Below are positions 8,048-17,214 of a stretch of DNA of 64,000 bases, in pieces. The position numbers were made by a program, and so were the translations under genes. Each line of letters begins with the position of its first letter. The first letter of the stretch is position 1. The stretch spans positions 1 to 64,000 of the forward strand of contig NZ_BRVP01000014.1 in assembly GCF_027924145.1 (NCBI RefSeq), given 5' to 3'. This DNA is from Neptunitalea chrysea. GTDB lineage: Bacteria; Bacteroidota; Bacteroidia; Flavobacteriales; Flavobacteriaceae. The notes below the pieces were generated by a model. It did no database searches. It was not told the DNA's origin and saw only the letters and a list, made by a program, of their open reading frames with translations.

Positions 8048-11000
8048 ATGAAAAAACTGCTTTTTAAACCGTTTGCTATTGCCATAGGTTTGCTTATGGT
8101 ACTTAGTTCCTGTTCTAAAAAAGAACAAACCGCACAGGAACAAATTGACAACTTGTACAAATTTAGAGGGTACGTTAGTAGTGTTACCCAAGGGGAAGTC
8201 TCATCGCATAGCGATATTAAGGTAGTGCTCCAAAAGCCTTTAAAAAACTGGGAAACAGATAAGAAATTAAGTAATGACCTTCTAGAAATAGCTCCTTCTG
8301 TTAAGGGTAAAATTATTGCTTTAAACAGTCAAACCTTATCATTTATACCAGATACTCCATTCGAAAATGATAAAATCTACAACTTTACATTAAACCTTAA
8401 AACTATCTACAAAGATATACCTAAAGGGCTTGAAACCTTTCATTTCAGTATACATACTAGTAAACAAGATTTCAATGTAGTTACCGAAAACCTTCAATCA
8501 TATTCTAAAGATTGGCAATATCTTGAAGGTAACTTACATACTGCAGACATTATTAGTGTTACCGATGCTAAAAAACTAGTAAGTGCTACCCAAAACGGAA
8601 AATCTCTTTCTGTAAAGTTTGAAAGCATCCCTAAAGAAGGTACTATACTTCAATTTAAAATTGACAGTATTAATAGAAAAGTAGCAGACGACAGTATTAA
8701 AGTAAGCTGGTCTGGGAAACCTTTAAATATTGAAAATGAAGGTTCTAAATATATGTTGATTCCAGGAAAGGATAATTTTACAGTACTTGACATTAATGTA
8801 AACAGTGGTGCAAAACAATATGTAGAAATAAATTTCTCTGACCCGTTAGATACTTCTCAAAACTTAAACGGACTTGTGGCTATAAGTGGTTTAGACAAAC
8901 TTACTTTTAGTATAGACGGTAATATTTTAAAAGTATACCCTAAAACAGAATTTAAAGGAAACAATAGAGTGGAACTTTTTGAAGGTATCAAAAGTACCGA
9001 CGGGTATAAATTGAAAACAACCTTTTCTGAGGTTCTTAATTTTGAGCAAATGAAGCCAAAGGTTCGCCTTATATCTAATGCTACCATACTGCCTAACTCT
9101 AACAACTTAAAGGTAAACTTTGAAGCTGTAAACTTAAAAGCAGTAGATGTTTCGGTTACCAAAATATTTAAGAATAATGTATTACAATTTTTACAGTTTA
9201 ATAATTTAAGAGGCAATGACTACTTACGAAATGTTGCACGCCCAATTGCTCAAAAAACCATTATTTTACAAAGTAATATTACACATTCTAACACCAGTAC
9301 TTTCAGAGCTTACGCAGTTGACCTTAAAAAATTAATAACCCCGGAACCCGGTGCTATTTATAGAGTCACCTTTAATTTTAAACCCGAATATAGTACGTAC
9401 CGATGTGATGAAACCAACTTTGATACTTCTGATAAAATTGAAGTTACCGAAAACTATGATGAACAGGTTGAACCAAGCAGTTATTGGGACTCTGCTGAGG
9501 AATATTATTACTACGAAGATGATTACTATTATAACTACGACTACAGTTGGAGAGAAAGAGATAATCCATGTCATACCTCCTATTATAGAAACAAAAGTGT
9601 TTCTACTAATATACTAGCTAGCAATCTTGGCTTAACGATTAAGAAGGGAGAAAACGGAAGTTATTTTGTTTCTGTAAATGATATATTAACCACAGAACCA
9701 TTAAAGGATTGCAAAGTAACTTTTTATAATTACCAACAGCAACAACTAGGCAATGTACATACCAATGAAAAAGGATTTGCTCATTTTGATAGTACTAAAC
9801 CAGCAGCCTTTGCCATTGCTGAACGCAACAACCAAAAATCGTACATTAAACTAAACGATGGTAATGTATTATCTGTAAGTAAATTTGATGTTGCAGGAAA
9901 TGAATTAAAAAAAGGATTAAAAGGATATATTTACGGAGAACGCGGTGTTTGGAGACCAGGAGATACCTTATTCCTGTCGTTTATGCTAAATGACGCAAGA
10001 AGTAAATTACCTAAAAAGCACCCCATAAAATTTGAGTTATACGACCCTTATGGTAAACTCATAAACAGAATTGTTAAGACTAACGAGTCTTCTAATTTTT
10101 ACAATTTTATAGTTGCTACAGCCACTAATGCACCTACAGGAAACTGGCGTGCTAAAGTAACTGTTGGTGGCGCTACTTTTAGTAAGCGAATAAAAATTGA
10201 AACTGTTAAACCGAACCGCCTTAAGATTAAAACCGAATTTAAAGATGAAATTTTAAAAGGAACCTCCCCTATTAAAGGTACTATGGAAGTAGCGTGGTTA
10301 CATGGTGCAATTGCTAAAAACTTAAAGTCTGATATTAAGGTTAAATTTTATCCGACTACCACAAGTTTCAAAACGTTCCCTGGCTATGTATTTGACGATC
10401 CTTCACGTAGATTTAGTACCGAAGAGCAAACCGTATTCAATGGAAAAGTAGATAACCAAGGAAAAACATCCTTTAGCTTAAAACCAGAGCTTAAGGAAAG
10501 TGCTCCGGGTATGCTAAAAGCATCGTTTATTACAAAGGTATATGAAAACGGAGGTGATTTTAGTACCGATGTTTTTACCAAAACCTATGCCCCATATAAC
10601 ACTTTTGTTGGGATTAATGTGCCTAAGGGAGATAAAACACGCGGTATGTTGTTAACCGATACACCGCATACTTTTGAGGTAGTAACTGTAGATGAAAACG
10701 GAAAACCAAAGGCCGCTAAGAATCTAAAAGTTACCATACATAAAGTAAGCTGGCGCTGGTGGTGGGAAACCGGATATGATAATATTTCATCATACAATGG
10801 TAGCACCTACCATGAACAAATATTTCAGAAAAATATTTCTACCGATGCCAGTGGTAAGACTTCTTTTAAATTTGAATTGAAATACCCTAACTGGGGAAGA
10901 TACCTTGTACGTGTAGAAGATACAGACGGCGGACATGCCTGCGGAAAAACAATGTATATAGACTGGCCGGGATGGGCTGGTAAATCTAGAAAAAACGATC

Positions 11001-13609
11001 CGAGCAATGCTAAAGTATTAGCATTTTCTACAGATAAAGAAGCCTATAATGTTGGTGAAAAAGCAATTATTACGTTTCCTAGTAGTAAACAAGGGAGAGC
11101 TTTGGTTACCATTGAAAACGGAACTGAAGTTGTAGATGCTTTATGGATAACTCCTAAAAAAGGAGAAACTCGTTTTGAATTACCTATTAAAGATACGTAT
11201 ACACCCAATGTTTATATACATATCTCATTACTACAACCACACGCCTCTACAAAAAATGATTTACCTATACGTATGTATGGTGTAATGCCCATATCTGTAG
11301 AAGATCCTAATACACGGTTGTACCCAACTATTGAAATGCCTGATGTTTTAAAACCGGAACAAGCCATAAGTGTGAAGGTAAAAGAAAAATCAGGAACCCC
11401 AATGACCTATACAATTGCAATAGTAGATGAAGGTTTACTTGATCTTACTCGTTTTAAAACACCTAATCCGTGGGATCAATTTTATGCTAGAGAAGCTCTT
11501 GGGGTAAAAACATGGGATGTTTATGATGATGTAATAGGTGCCTACGGAGGTAAAATAGATCAGGTTTTTGCCATTGGTGGTGATGATGGCCTAGCGGGTG
11601 CTAAAAACAAAAAAGCCAATAGGTTTAAACCTATGGTTATTTACAAAGGTCCTTTTACCATTGGTAAAGGAGAAACTAAAACACACTCCATTAAAATACC
11701 AAAATACATAGGATCTGTTAGAACCATGGTGATTGCAGAAAACCAAGAAAAAGAAGCTTATGGTAATGCAGAAAAAACCACACCGGTACGAAAGCCATTA
11801 ATGGTACTTGCTTCTTTACCTCGTAAAATAACACCAGGAGAAGAAGTAACCCTACCGGTTACTGTATTTGCCATGGAAAAGAAGGTAAAAGACGTTACCA
11901 TTAAAGTTAAAAACGATAAATCGTATACTATTATTGGAGATAACTCACAAACTATTTCTTTTGATCAGCCTGATGAAAAAATGGTCTACTTTAAACTAAA
12001 AGTATCCGATTTTGAAGGTATTGGTAAAGTAATGGTAGAAGCTACCGGAAATGGAGAAAAAGCTTCTTACGAAGTAGAAATTGATGCAGTTAACCCTAAT
12101 CCGGTTACTACTATTAGTACCGATTATACCACTGCTCCAAAAGCGTTAGTAGACGTTTCATTTGAAACCTTTGGAGTTAAGGGTACTAATACCGCACAAT
12201 TAGAGTTTTCTACACTACCACCTATGAATTTGGCCGGTCGTTTGGAATATTTAATTCAGTATCCGCATGGGTGTGTAGAACAAACTACCTCATCAGTATT
12301 CCCTCAATTATATTTAAATGATGTGGTAAGTCTTACCGGAGATAAAAAACTAAAAATACAGTCTAACATTAAAGAAGGTATTAAGCGTTTGGCTAACTTC
12401 CAGTTACCTAACGGAGGCTTCTCGTATTGGGCAGGCCAAAATTATACCAGTGATTGGGGAACTTCTTATGCGGGTCATTTCTTAATTGAAGCTGAGAAAA
12501 AGGGATATATACTTCCTATCAACTTTAAAAGCAAATGGATAAAGTATCAAAAAGAGACAGCCAGACAATGGCGTAATGCTTCTGGTGGTTCATTGGCTCA
12601 GGCATATCGTTTATACACATTGGCATTAGCAGGAAGCCCAGATGTTTCATCTATGAACCGGATGAGAGAGGTGAACGGAATTTCAAGAGAAGCTAAATAC
12701 CGTTTAGCTGCTACGTACGCACTTATAGGACAAAGCAAAGCTGCCAAAGATATCTTAAGTACCGCAGGCGCTCCGGTAGCAAATACCAAATACAATTACT
12801 ACCATTACTCATATGGTTCTAAATTACGTAATGATGCTATGGAGTTAGAAACCTACATCTTATTAAAAGACACCTATAGGAGTAGAGCAATGGCAGATAA
12901 CATTGCAGAAAAATTAAATAGTGATTACTGGATGAGTACACAAACCACTGCCTATAGTTTACTTTCTATGGCCAAGTTTGCCAAGTTTGTAGGTGGTAAA
13001 GCAATGAACCTTACACTAAAAGTTAATGGTAAAAGTAGTTCTATAACCACTACCGATAAGTCTATTGTAAATAGAGACATTATAATAAAAAAGGGTACCA
13101 ACGCCATACAAGTTGTAAACAACAAGGAACAGACCGTGTATATTAAGGTGCTAAACTCTGGTATTTTACCTATAGGGAAAGAAAAAGAAGCCCAGAAAAA
13201 TTTCTATGGGTATGTGAAATATAAATCCAGAAACGGATCCGAAATTAATCCTAGTAAAATTGCTCAGGGAACCGATTTTGTGGCTGTAGTGACTATTACC
13301 AACAGTACAGATAACGATGTTAAAGATGTAGCACTTTCAGAAATTTTTCCGAGTGGTTGGGAAATTGTAAATACCCGTTTTACCGATTTTGGAGATTTTG
13401 GAAACAAGAATATTACATATACAGATATTAGAGATGACCGTGCCAATTTCTATTTTGATATGAAAGCACATGAAACAAAACATGTACATGTATTACTAAA
13501 TGCATCTTATTTAGGCAAATATTATTTACCTGGTATACAGTGTGAAGCCATGTATGACAACAACTATATTCTAAGAACCAAAGGTGAATGGGTAGAAGTT
13601 GTAAAGTAG
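8048..13609 (+). CDS. bacterial alpha-2-macroglobulin family lipoprotein
   Basis: I start at ATG 8048 (1853 residues) because it gives a lipoprotein signal, MVLSSC, with lipidated Cys22; the upstream TTG at 8030 would spoil it. The protein has N-terminal macroglobulin domains, a low-complexity Tyr/Asp/Glu-rich insert near residues 480-510, the MG core, and the thioester motif GCVEQ at Cys1409-Gln1412 within the alpha-helical TED domain, followed by the C-terminal domain. Bacterial A2Ms trap proteases covalently in the periplasm and are typically paired with PBP1C, as here, though an inverted gene lies between. Its start overlaps the context of the decayed asparaginase gene, which probably supplies its promoter. 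Confidence 0.92.
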   Translation: MKKLLFKPFAIAIGLLMVLSSCSKKEQTAQEQIDNLYKFRGYVSSVTQGEVSSHSDIKVVLQKPLKNWETDKKLSNDLLEIAPSVKGKIIALNSQTLSFIPDTPFENDKIYNFTLNLKTIYKDIPKGLETFHFSIHTSKQDFNVVTENLQSYSKDWQYLEGNLHTADIISVTDAKKLVSATQNGKSLSVKFESIPKEGTILQFKIDSINRKVADDSIKVSWSGKPLNIENEGSKYMLIPGKDNFTVLDINVNSGAKQYVEINFSDPLDTSQNLNGLVAISGLDKLTFSIDGNILKVYPKTEFKGNNRVELFEGIKSTDGYKLKTTFSEVLNFEQMKPKVRLISNATILPNSNNLKVNFEAVNLKAVDVSVTKIFKNNVLQFLQFNNLRGNDYLRNVARPIAQKTIILQSNITHSNTSTFRAYAVDLKKLITPEPGAIYRVTFNFKPEYSTYRCDETNFDTSDKIEVTENYDEQVEPSSYWDSAEEYYYYEDDYYYNYDYSWRERDNPCHTSYYRNKSVSTNILASNLGLTIKKGENGSYFVSVNDILTTEPLKDCKVTFYNYQQQQLGNVHTNEKGFAHFDSTKPAAFAIAERNNQKSYIKLNDGNVLSVSKFDVAGNELKKGLKGYIYGERGVWRPGDTLFLSFMLNDARSKLPKKHPIKFELYDPYGKLINRIVKTNESSNFYNFIVATATNAPTGNWRAKVTVGGATFSKRIKIETVKPNRLKIKTEFKDEILKGTSPIKGTMEVAWLHGAIAKNLKSDIKVKFYPTTTSFKTFPGYVFDDPSRRFSTEEQTVFNGKVDNQGKTSFSLKPELKESAPGMLKASFITKVYENGGDFSTDVFTKTYAPYNTFVGINVPKGDKTRGMLLTDTPHTFEVVTVDENGKPKAAKNLKVTIHKVSWRWWWETGYDNISSYNGSTYHEQIFQKNISTDASGKTSFKFELKYPNWGRYLVRVEDTDGGHACGKTMYIDWPGWAGKSRKNDPSNAKVLAFSTDKEAYNVGEKAIITFPSSKQGRALVTIENGTEVVDALWITPKKGETRFELPIKDTYTPNVYIHISLLQPHASTKNDLPIRMYGVMPISVEDPNTRLYPTIEMPDVLKPEQAISVKVKEKSGTPMTYTIAIVDEGLLDLTRFKTPNPWDQFYAREALGVKTWDVYDDVIGAYGGKIDQVFAIGGDDGLAGAKNKKANRFKPMVIYKGPFTIGKGETKTHSIKIPKYIGSVRTMVIAENQEKEAYGNAEKTTPVRKPLMVLASLPRKITPGEEVTLPVTVFAMEKKVKDVTIKVKNDKSYTIIGDNSQTISFDQPDEKMVYFKLKVSDFEGIGKVMVEATGNGEKASYEVEIDAVNPNPVTTISTDYTTAPKALVDVSFETFGVKGTNTAQLEFSTLPPMNLAGRLEYLIQYPHGCVEQTTSSVFPQLYLNDVVSLTGDKKLKIQSNIKEGIKRLANFQLPNGGFSYWAGQNYTSDWGTSYAGHFLIEAEKKGYILPINFKSKWIKYQKETARQWRNASGGSLAQAYRLYTLALAGSPDVSSMNRMREVNGISREAKYRLAATYALIGQSKAAKDILSTAGAPVANTKYNYYHYSYGSKLRNDAMELETYILLKDTYRSRAMADNIAEKLNSDYWMSTQTTAYSLLSMAKFAKFVGGKAMNLTLKVNGKSSSITTTDKSIVNRDIIIKKGTNAIQVVNNKEQTVYIKVLNSGILPIGKEKEAQKNFYGYVKYKSRNGSEINPSKIAQGTDFVAVVTITNSTDNDVKDVALSEIFPSGWEIVNTRFTDFGDFGNKNITYTDIRDDRANFYFDMKAHETKHVHVLLNASYLGKYYLPGIQCEAMYDNNYILRTKGEWVEVVK

Positions 13610-13644
13610 CAAAGCACAATTATCAAATGATTAAGCTTAAAATT

Positions 13645-13680
13645 ATTAACCCCGAACTGCTATTGCAGTTCGGGGTTAAT
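13645..13680. terminator. long hairpin after the A2M gene
   Basis: A perfect 16-bp stem (13645-13660 with 13665-13680, loop TATT) lies 35 bases after the A2M stop. It lacks a real U-tract on either side, so it may act as an mRNA 3'-end stabiliser rather than a canonical terminator. I see nothing else in 13610-13863. Confidence 0.6.
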
Positions 13681-13863
13681 ATATTATATATTTAAATAGA
13701 CCCCTCCTAAATCTATTCTTCAAACATCAAAGATTGCTTAGCTATAAAAGGTGGTACTTTCCAATAAGATAAACCTAAACTCAAGGCTAACTATTATAGT
13801 ACTTAGGATTATATATATATGCTATCAACTTATCTTTACATAGAGTAAACCTAACCTATATAA

Positions 13864-13892
13864 AACAAAAAAACCTCCTTTCGGAGGCTCTT
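13864..13892 (-). terminator. terminator of the T9SS adhesin-like gene
   Basis: On the minus strand GAGCCTCC-GAAA-GGAGG is followed by TTTTTTTG. The stem (CCTCC at 13874-13878 with GGAGG at 13883-13887) closes a GNRA-type GAAA loop. It lies about 20 bases past the stop at 13911. Confidence 0.8.
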
Positions 13893-13910
13893 CAGTTATT
13901 AAGGCAATAT

Positions 13911-16787
13911 TTATTGCTTAAGAATTTTAATAGTTTGAGTTCCTGAATTCTCAGTTACAACTCTTACAAAGTAAACTCCAGAAGCAATGTTTTTCATATC
14001 TATTTGAGCTTTAGTAGCATCTACATATTGAGTTTTAATTTGTTGTCCTGTAATAGTGTATACAGCAACAGACTCAATTAATGTATCTGTATTAATAGTA
14101 AAGTAATCTTTAACCGGGTTTGGATACGTCTCTAACGTAAAGTTGTTAACTGATTCTACAGCTAAATTATCAACTAATGTAATAGAGTAATCTGCATACG
14201 TTCCGTAATTGTAAGAACCACAAGGGTCTGTACCTGGATTTGAATTCGCCTCTCTGTTCCATAACCTCATGGTATACACACCAACGCTAGCAGATGAAGG
14301 AATCGTTACTGAGAAACTATAGGTATTAGGACTTGAAGCCTCATACAAAGGTGTTGCTAAAATTTCATCAGTATCAGAGAATGTTCCATTCATATCAAGG
14401 TTAACAGCAACTCCAACACTCATCCATCCTGAAACGTCTACTTCAAAAGTATATGTATCACCAATGGTAAGATCTGGAATCACTACATCTGTTTGATCAT
14501 GATCTGAATAATACATAGTTGCATCAGAAAAACCAACTTCAATAATTGAGAAGTTATTCATGCTCCAACTACTTCCAGAAACATTATAACTTGGAGTACA
14601 GGGTACTGTGGTATACGACACTTCTGTAGAATACGCCATTGATGAAGAATATTCACAAATAGAAGTCAATCTGTAATAGTAAGTGCCTAAACTAGATTCT
14701 GCAGTAATGTCATAAGTTACAGTAGTAGCACCAGCTATATCTGTCCAGGTAACACCGTCAGCAGACATTTGCCACTGATAAATTACACCAACCGCATCAG
14801 AAATATTGGTTGCAGTAGCTGTAAAAGTAGTACCAGCACCACCACTTGTAGCAGATAAAGAAGCATCTCCACCATTAGGTGTTCCAGAACATACACTTGA
14901 AACTTTACCAGACATAGCAAAAATATTTAAAACATTATCACCCGAAGTTACTCCGGTAGTACTTGTAAATGTAATACTTACCACATTCTTTAACTCACTA
15001 GCAATAGGAATATCTAAAGTAACAGCATAAATACGAGGCCCTGAAAAAGACGTTCCAACACCGTCATCTGTAATACTTACACGAGAGCCAATCGTTGTTA
15101 TATATCCAGAATTACCAAACCAATCAGGAGCATTAAGACTTGTAAAAGTATCAGAGGTAGCATCATCATAAGTAACTTCTGCAGTAAAAGAGGCAGAACC
15201 AGATCCTCCTGTAACACCCAAATAAATTTCTTGTAACATTAATGGAGTAGTAAGCGTTAATGTACCTGTATCTCCATCCATACCAAGTCTAAGATCGTTA
15301 TCCTGATCGTAAGCAGCCATAAAATATTCTAAACCAACAGGAGCAGCCTCACTAACTAATACTCTATCTTCAGGCAATCCGTTAGTATAAACAGTTCCCG
15401 AAGGGTTAAATCCGTTAGCTAAAAATGCATAAACACCTCCATCTACAACATTGTTTGTACTAGCACTTGCAGATCCTGTACCATTTGCTATTACATCTGC
15501 ATTAAAACCTGTTACCGTAATAGGGGTAAGATCATTCATTGCTGTAAAATTAATTGTAGCATATGAACCTTCTCCTTCAAGCATTACACGAGCATAATAC
15601 ATCGTAGCATCAGATAATCCTGTAATATCTTGTGAAGTCGCAGTAAGCCCTGTATAACTACTTACAATAGTAGTAAATGCTGCATCTGTAGCAATATCTA
15701 AAGCATATGTTGAACTAGCTCCACTGCTAACCCAATTAATTGTTGCAGAATTGGCTGTAATGTTACTAGCTCCAATTATCATTGGTGGCTCGTAAGGAGT
15801 TGCTAAAGAACTTGTAAGTTCTGTTGCATAATACAATGGCCCTCCTGAGCAAGCTCCGTTTAAACTATATACAAAATAATAGTAAGTTGTATTTTCATCA
15901 AGACCAGCATCTGTAAAAGTAATATTTGGACTCACCTGAACAACCATACCACCCCCAAAGGCATCACCACCAGAGTAGCTAGTCATATCTACAGGAGTTT
16001 CAGTAAGTGTACTAGCAGTACTTCTAACCACCATATACGTATCAGGAGCAGAAGCCGCTGCTGTAAACGATCCTGAAATTTGCGAATAAGAATCCGCTGT
16101 AAGTGTAAGAGCTGTAGGTGCATCTGTAGGTGAACTACAGGCTGCTACACCTGATAATGTAAATTGAACATTAGGGCGATTTGAGCTTGAATTCATACTT
16201 CCGCCATTAGACCATGCCGATCCGTCACTTTGGTAATACGCCATTGTGCTAGCAGAGGTAGTAGTATACGAATAATAAGGTCTGTCACTTGTATACGACT
16301 GATACGACTTAACTACTAATACAGAAAGGTTTTGAGAAGCATCTGAAAAAGCAAAGGGAGTATCTAATGTTACTCCAATCCAACCCGTATTATCATTCGG
16401 ATAAGCTCCCTGATAAACTAATGTATAAGTGGTCTGATCTGGAGCTGCTGTTACAGCTGTAGCAGAAGTAGTTTTCATATAAATAAAAACCTCATCAATA
16501 GTAACAGAATTAGATCCTGATGCTTTATCAAACTTAATATCTGTAATGGTTCCTGTTACTCCTATCTCAGAACCGTAATATAGTATTTCACTCGCACTAT
16601 TATTAAACCATCTATTGATTGGACTATAATATTGTGTTGAAGTTCCTAAACCAATACTTACATCATATTGAGCCTGTGCCCAATTAGCAAAAAATGTAAG
16701 TAAAAACACGAACTGTAGTATCCGGAGCTTTCTTCCGATAATGTGCTTTTTAAACGTTTTGGTGGGGGTTGTGTAGTTTTTTTTCAT
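13911..16787 (-). CDS. large T9SS-secreted protein with fibronectin III-like and GEVED domains
   Basis: A 958-residue secreted protein. It has a long basic signal peptide ending FFANWAQAQ, then Ser/Thr-rich beta domains including fibronectin III-like repeats (ITANSATINWVSSG, LSDATMYYARV), a GEVED-type domain near residues 745-875 (VAVNLDMNGTFSDTDEI), and a T9SS type A sorting domain at the end (LETYPNPVKDYF to IKILKQ). This architecture is usual for surface adhesins or appendages of gliding flavobacteria; no catalytic domain is visible. It sits inverted between the A2M and PBP1C genes, separating a normally adjacent pair. Its own terminator follows. Confidence 0.8.
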   Translation of the reverse strand: MKKNYTTPTKTFKKHIIGRKLRILQFVFLLTFFANWAQAQYDVSIGLGTSTQYYSPINRWFNNSASEILYYGSEIGVTGTITDIKFDKASGSNSVTIDEVFIYMKTTSATAVTAAPDQTTYTLVYQGAYPNDNTGWIGVTLDTPFAFSDASQNLSVLVVKSYQSYTSDRPYYSYTTTSASTMAYYQSDGSAWSNGGSMNSSSNRPNVQFTLSGVAACSSPTDAPTALTLTADSYSQISGSFTAAASAPDTYMVVRSTASTLTETPVDMTSYSGGDAFGGGMVVQVSPNITFTDAGLDENTTYYYFVYSLNGACSGGPLYYATELTSSLATPYEPPMIIGASNITANSATINWVSSGASSTYALDIATDAAFTTIVSSYTGLTATSQDITGLSDATMYYARVMLEGEGSYATINFTAMNDLTPITVTGFNADVIANGTGSASASTNNVVDGGVYAFLANGFNPSGTVYTNGLPEDRVLVSEAAPVGLEYFMAAYDQDNDLRLGMDGDTGTLTLTTPLMLQEIYLGVTGGSGSASFTAEVTYDDATSDTFTSLNAPDWFGNSGYITTIGSRVSITDDGVGTSFSGPRIYAVTLDIPIASELKNVVSITFTSTTGVTSGDNVLNIFAMSGKVSSVCSGTPNGGDASLSATSGGAGTTFTATATNISDAVGVIYQWQMSADGVTWTDIAGATTVTYDITAESSLGTYYYRLTSICEYSSSMAYSTEVSYTTVPCTPSYNVSGSSWSMNNFSIIEVGFSDATMYYSDHDQTDVVIPDLTIGDTYTFEVDVSGWMSVGVAVNLDMNGTFSDTDEILATPLYEASSPNTYSFSVTIPSSASVGVYTMRLWNREANSNPGTDPCGSYNYGTYADYSITLVDNLAVESVNNFTLETYPNPVKDYFTINTDTLIESVAVYTITGQQIKTQYVDATKAQIDMKNIASGVYFVRVVTENSGTQTIKILKQ

Positions 16788-17214
16788 AATAAATTTGTAA
16801 TTTGTTAAGATGATCGATACTAAAAGTATTTAAATTTCATACATGCTCAAAAATTGAGTTAAAGAATTACCAAATAATTAAATTTAATGCTAATTAAAAA
16901 TTTATAATTCAAAAAAAACGTTATGAATTTATAAACACATTATTAATCAAACTCACTATGTAAACTACTTCCACCTTTCTTGTTACATTTATAAGTTAAA
17001 ATAGGACAAAACGTTTCTAATCAAAAAGTTTGGCAAAACTCTCCTTAAAAGTTCCAAAATTTTTGCATTGATACTACAGAATTTTACCCAAGAAAATTTT
17101 AAATTTACATAAACAGCCTATGACATACTTTCTAAGTTTCAATGTGATAAAAATCTTAGAATATATTTCGTTGCTGCTTAGACTTTTATAAATACACTCT
17201 AGTTAATTACTCTT
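16788..17214. other. divergent intergenic region, 427 bases
   Basis: A very AT-rich stretch between two divergent genes, with no gene-like open frame. It must hold both promoters. Candidates are TATATTTC at 17162-17169 for PBP1C and TACTTTTA (minus strand) near 16820-16830 for the T9SS gene, each one mismatch from TAnnTTTG. No repeats or hairpins of note. Confidence 0.4.

Noticed and set aside
7979-8191. small minus-strand frames around the start of the A2M gene
   Set aside because: They are complements of the asparaginase remnant and the A2M signal region, with no recognisable product.
9332-9617. overlapping open frames on both strands near the Tyr/Asp-rich insert of the A2M gene
   Set aside because: They arise from the low-complexity TAT/TAC-GAT codons of the insert; neither looks like a protein.
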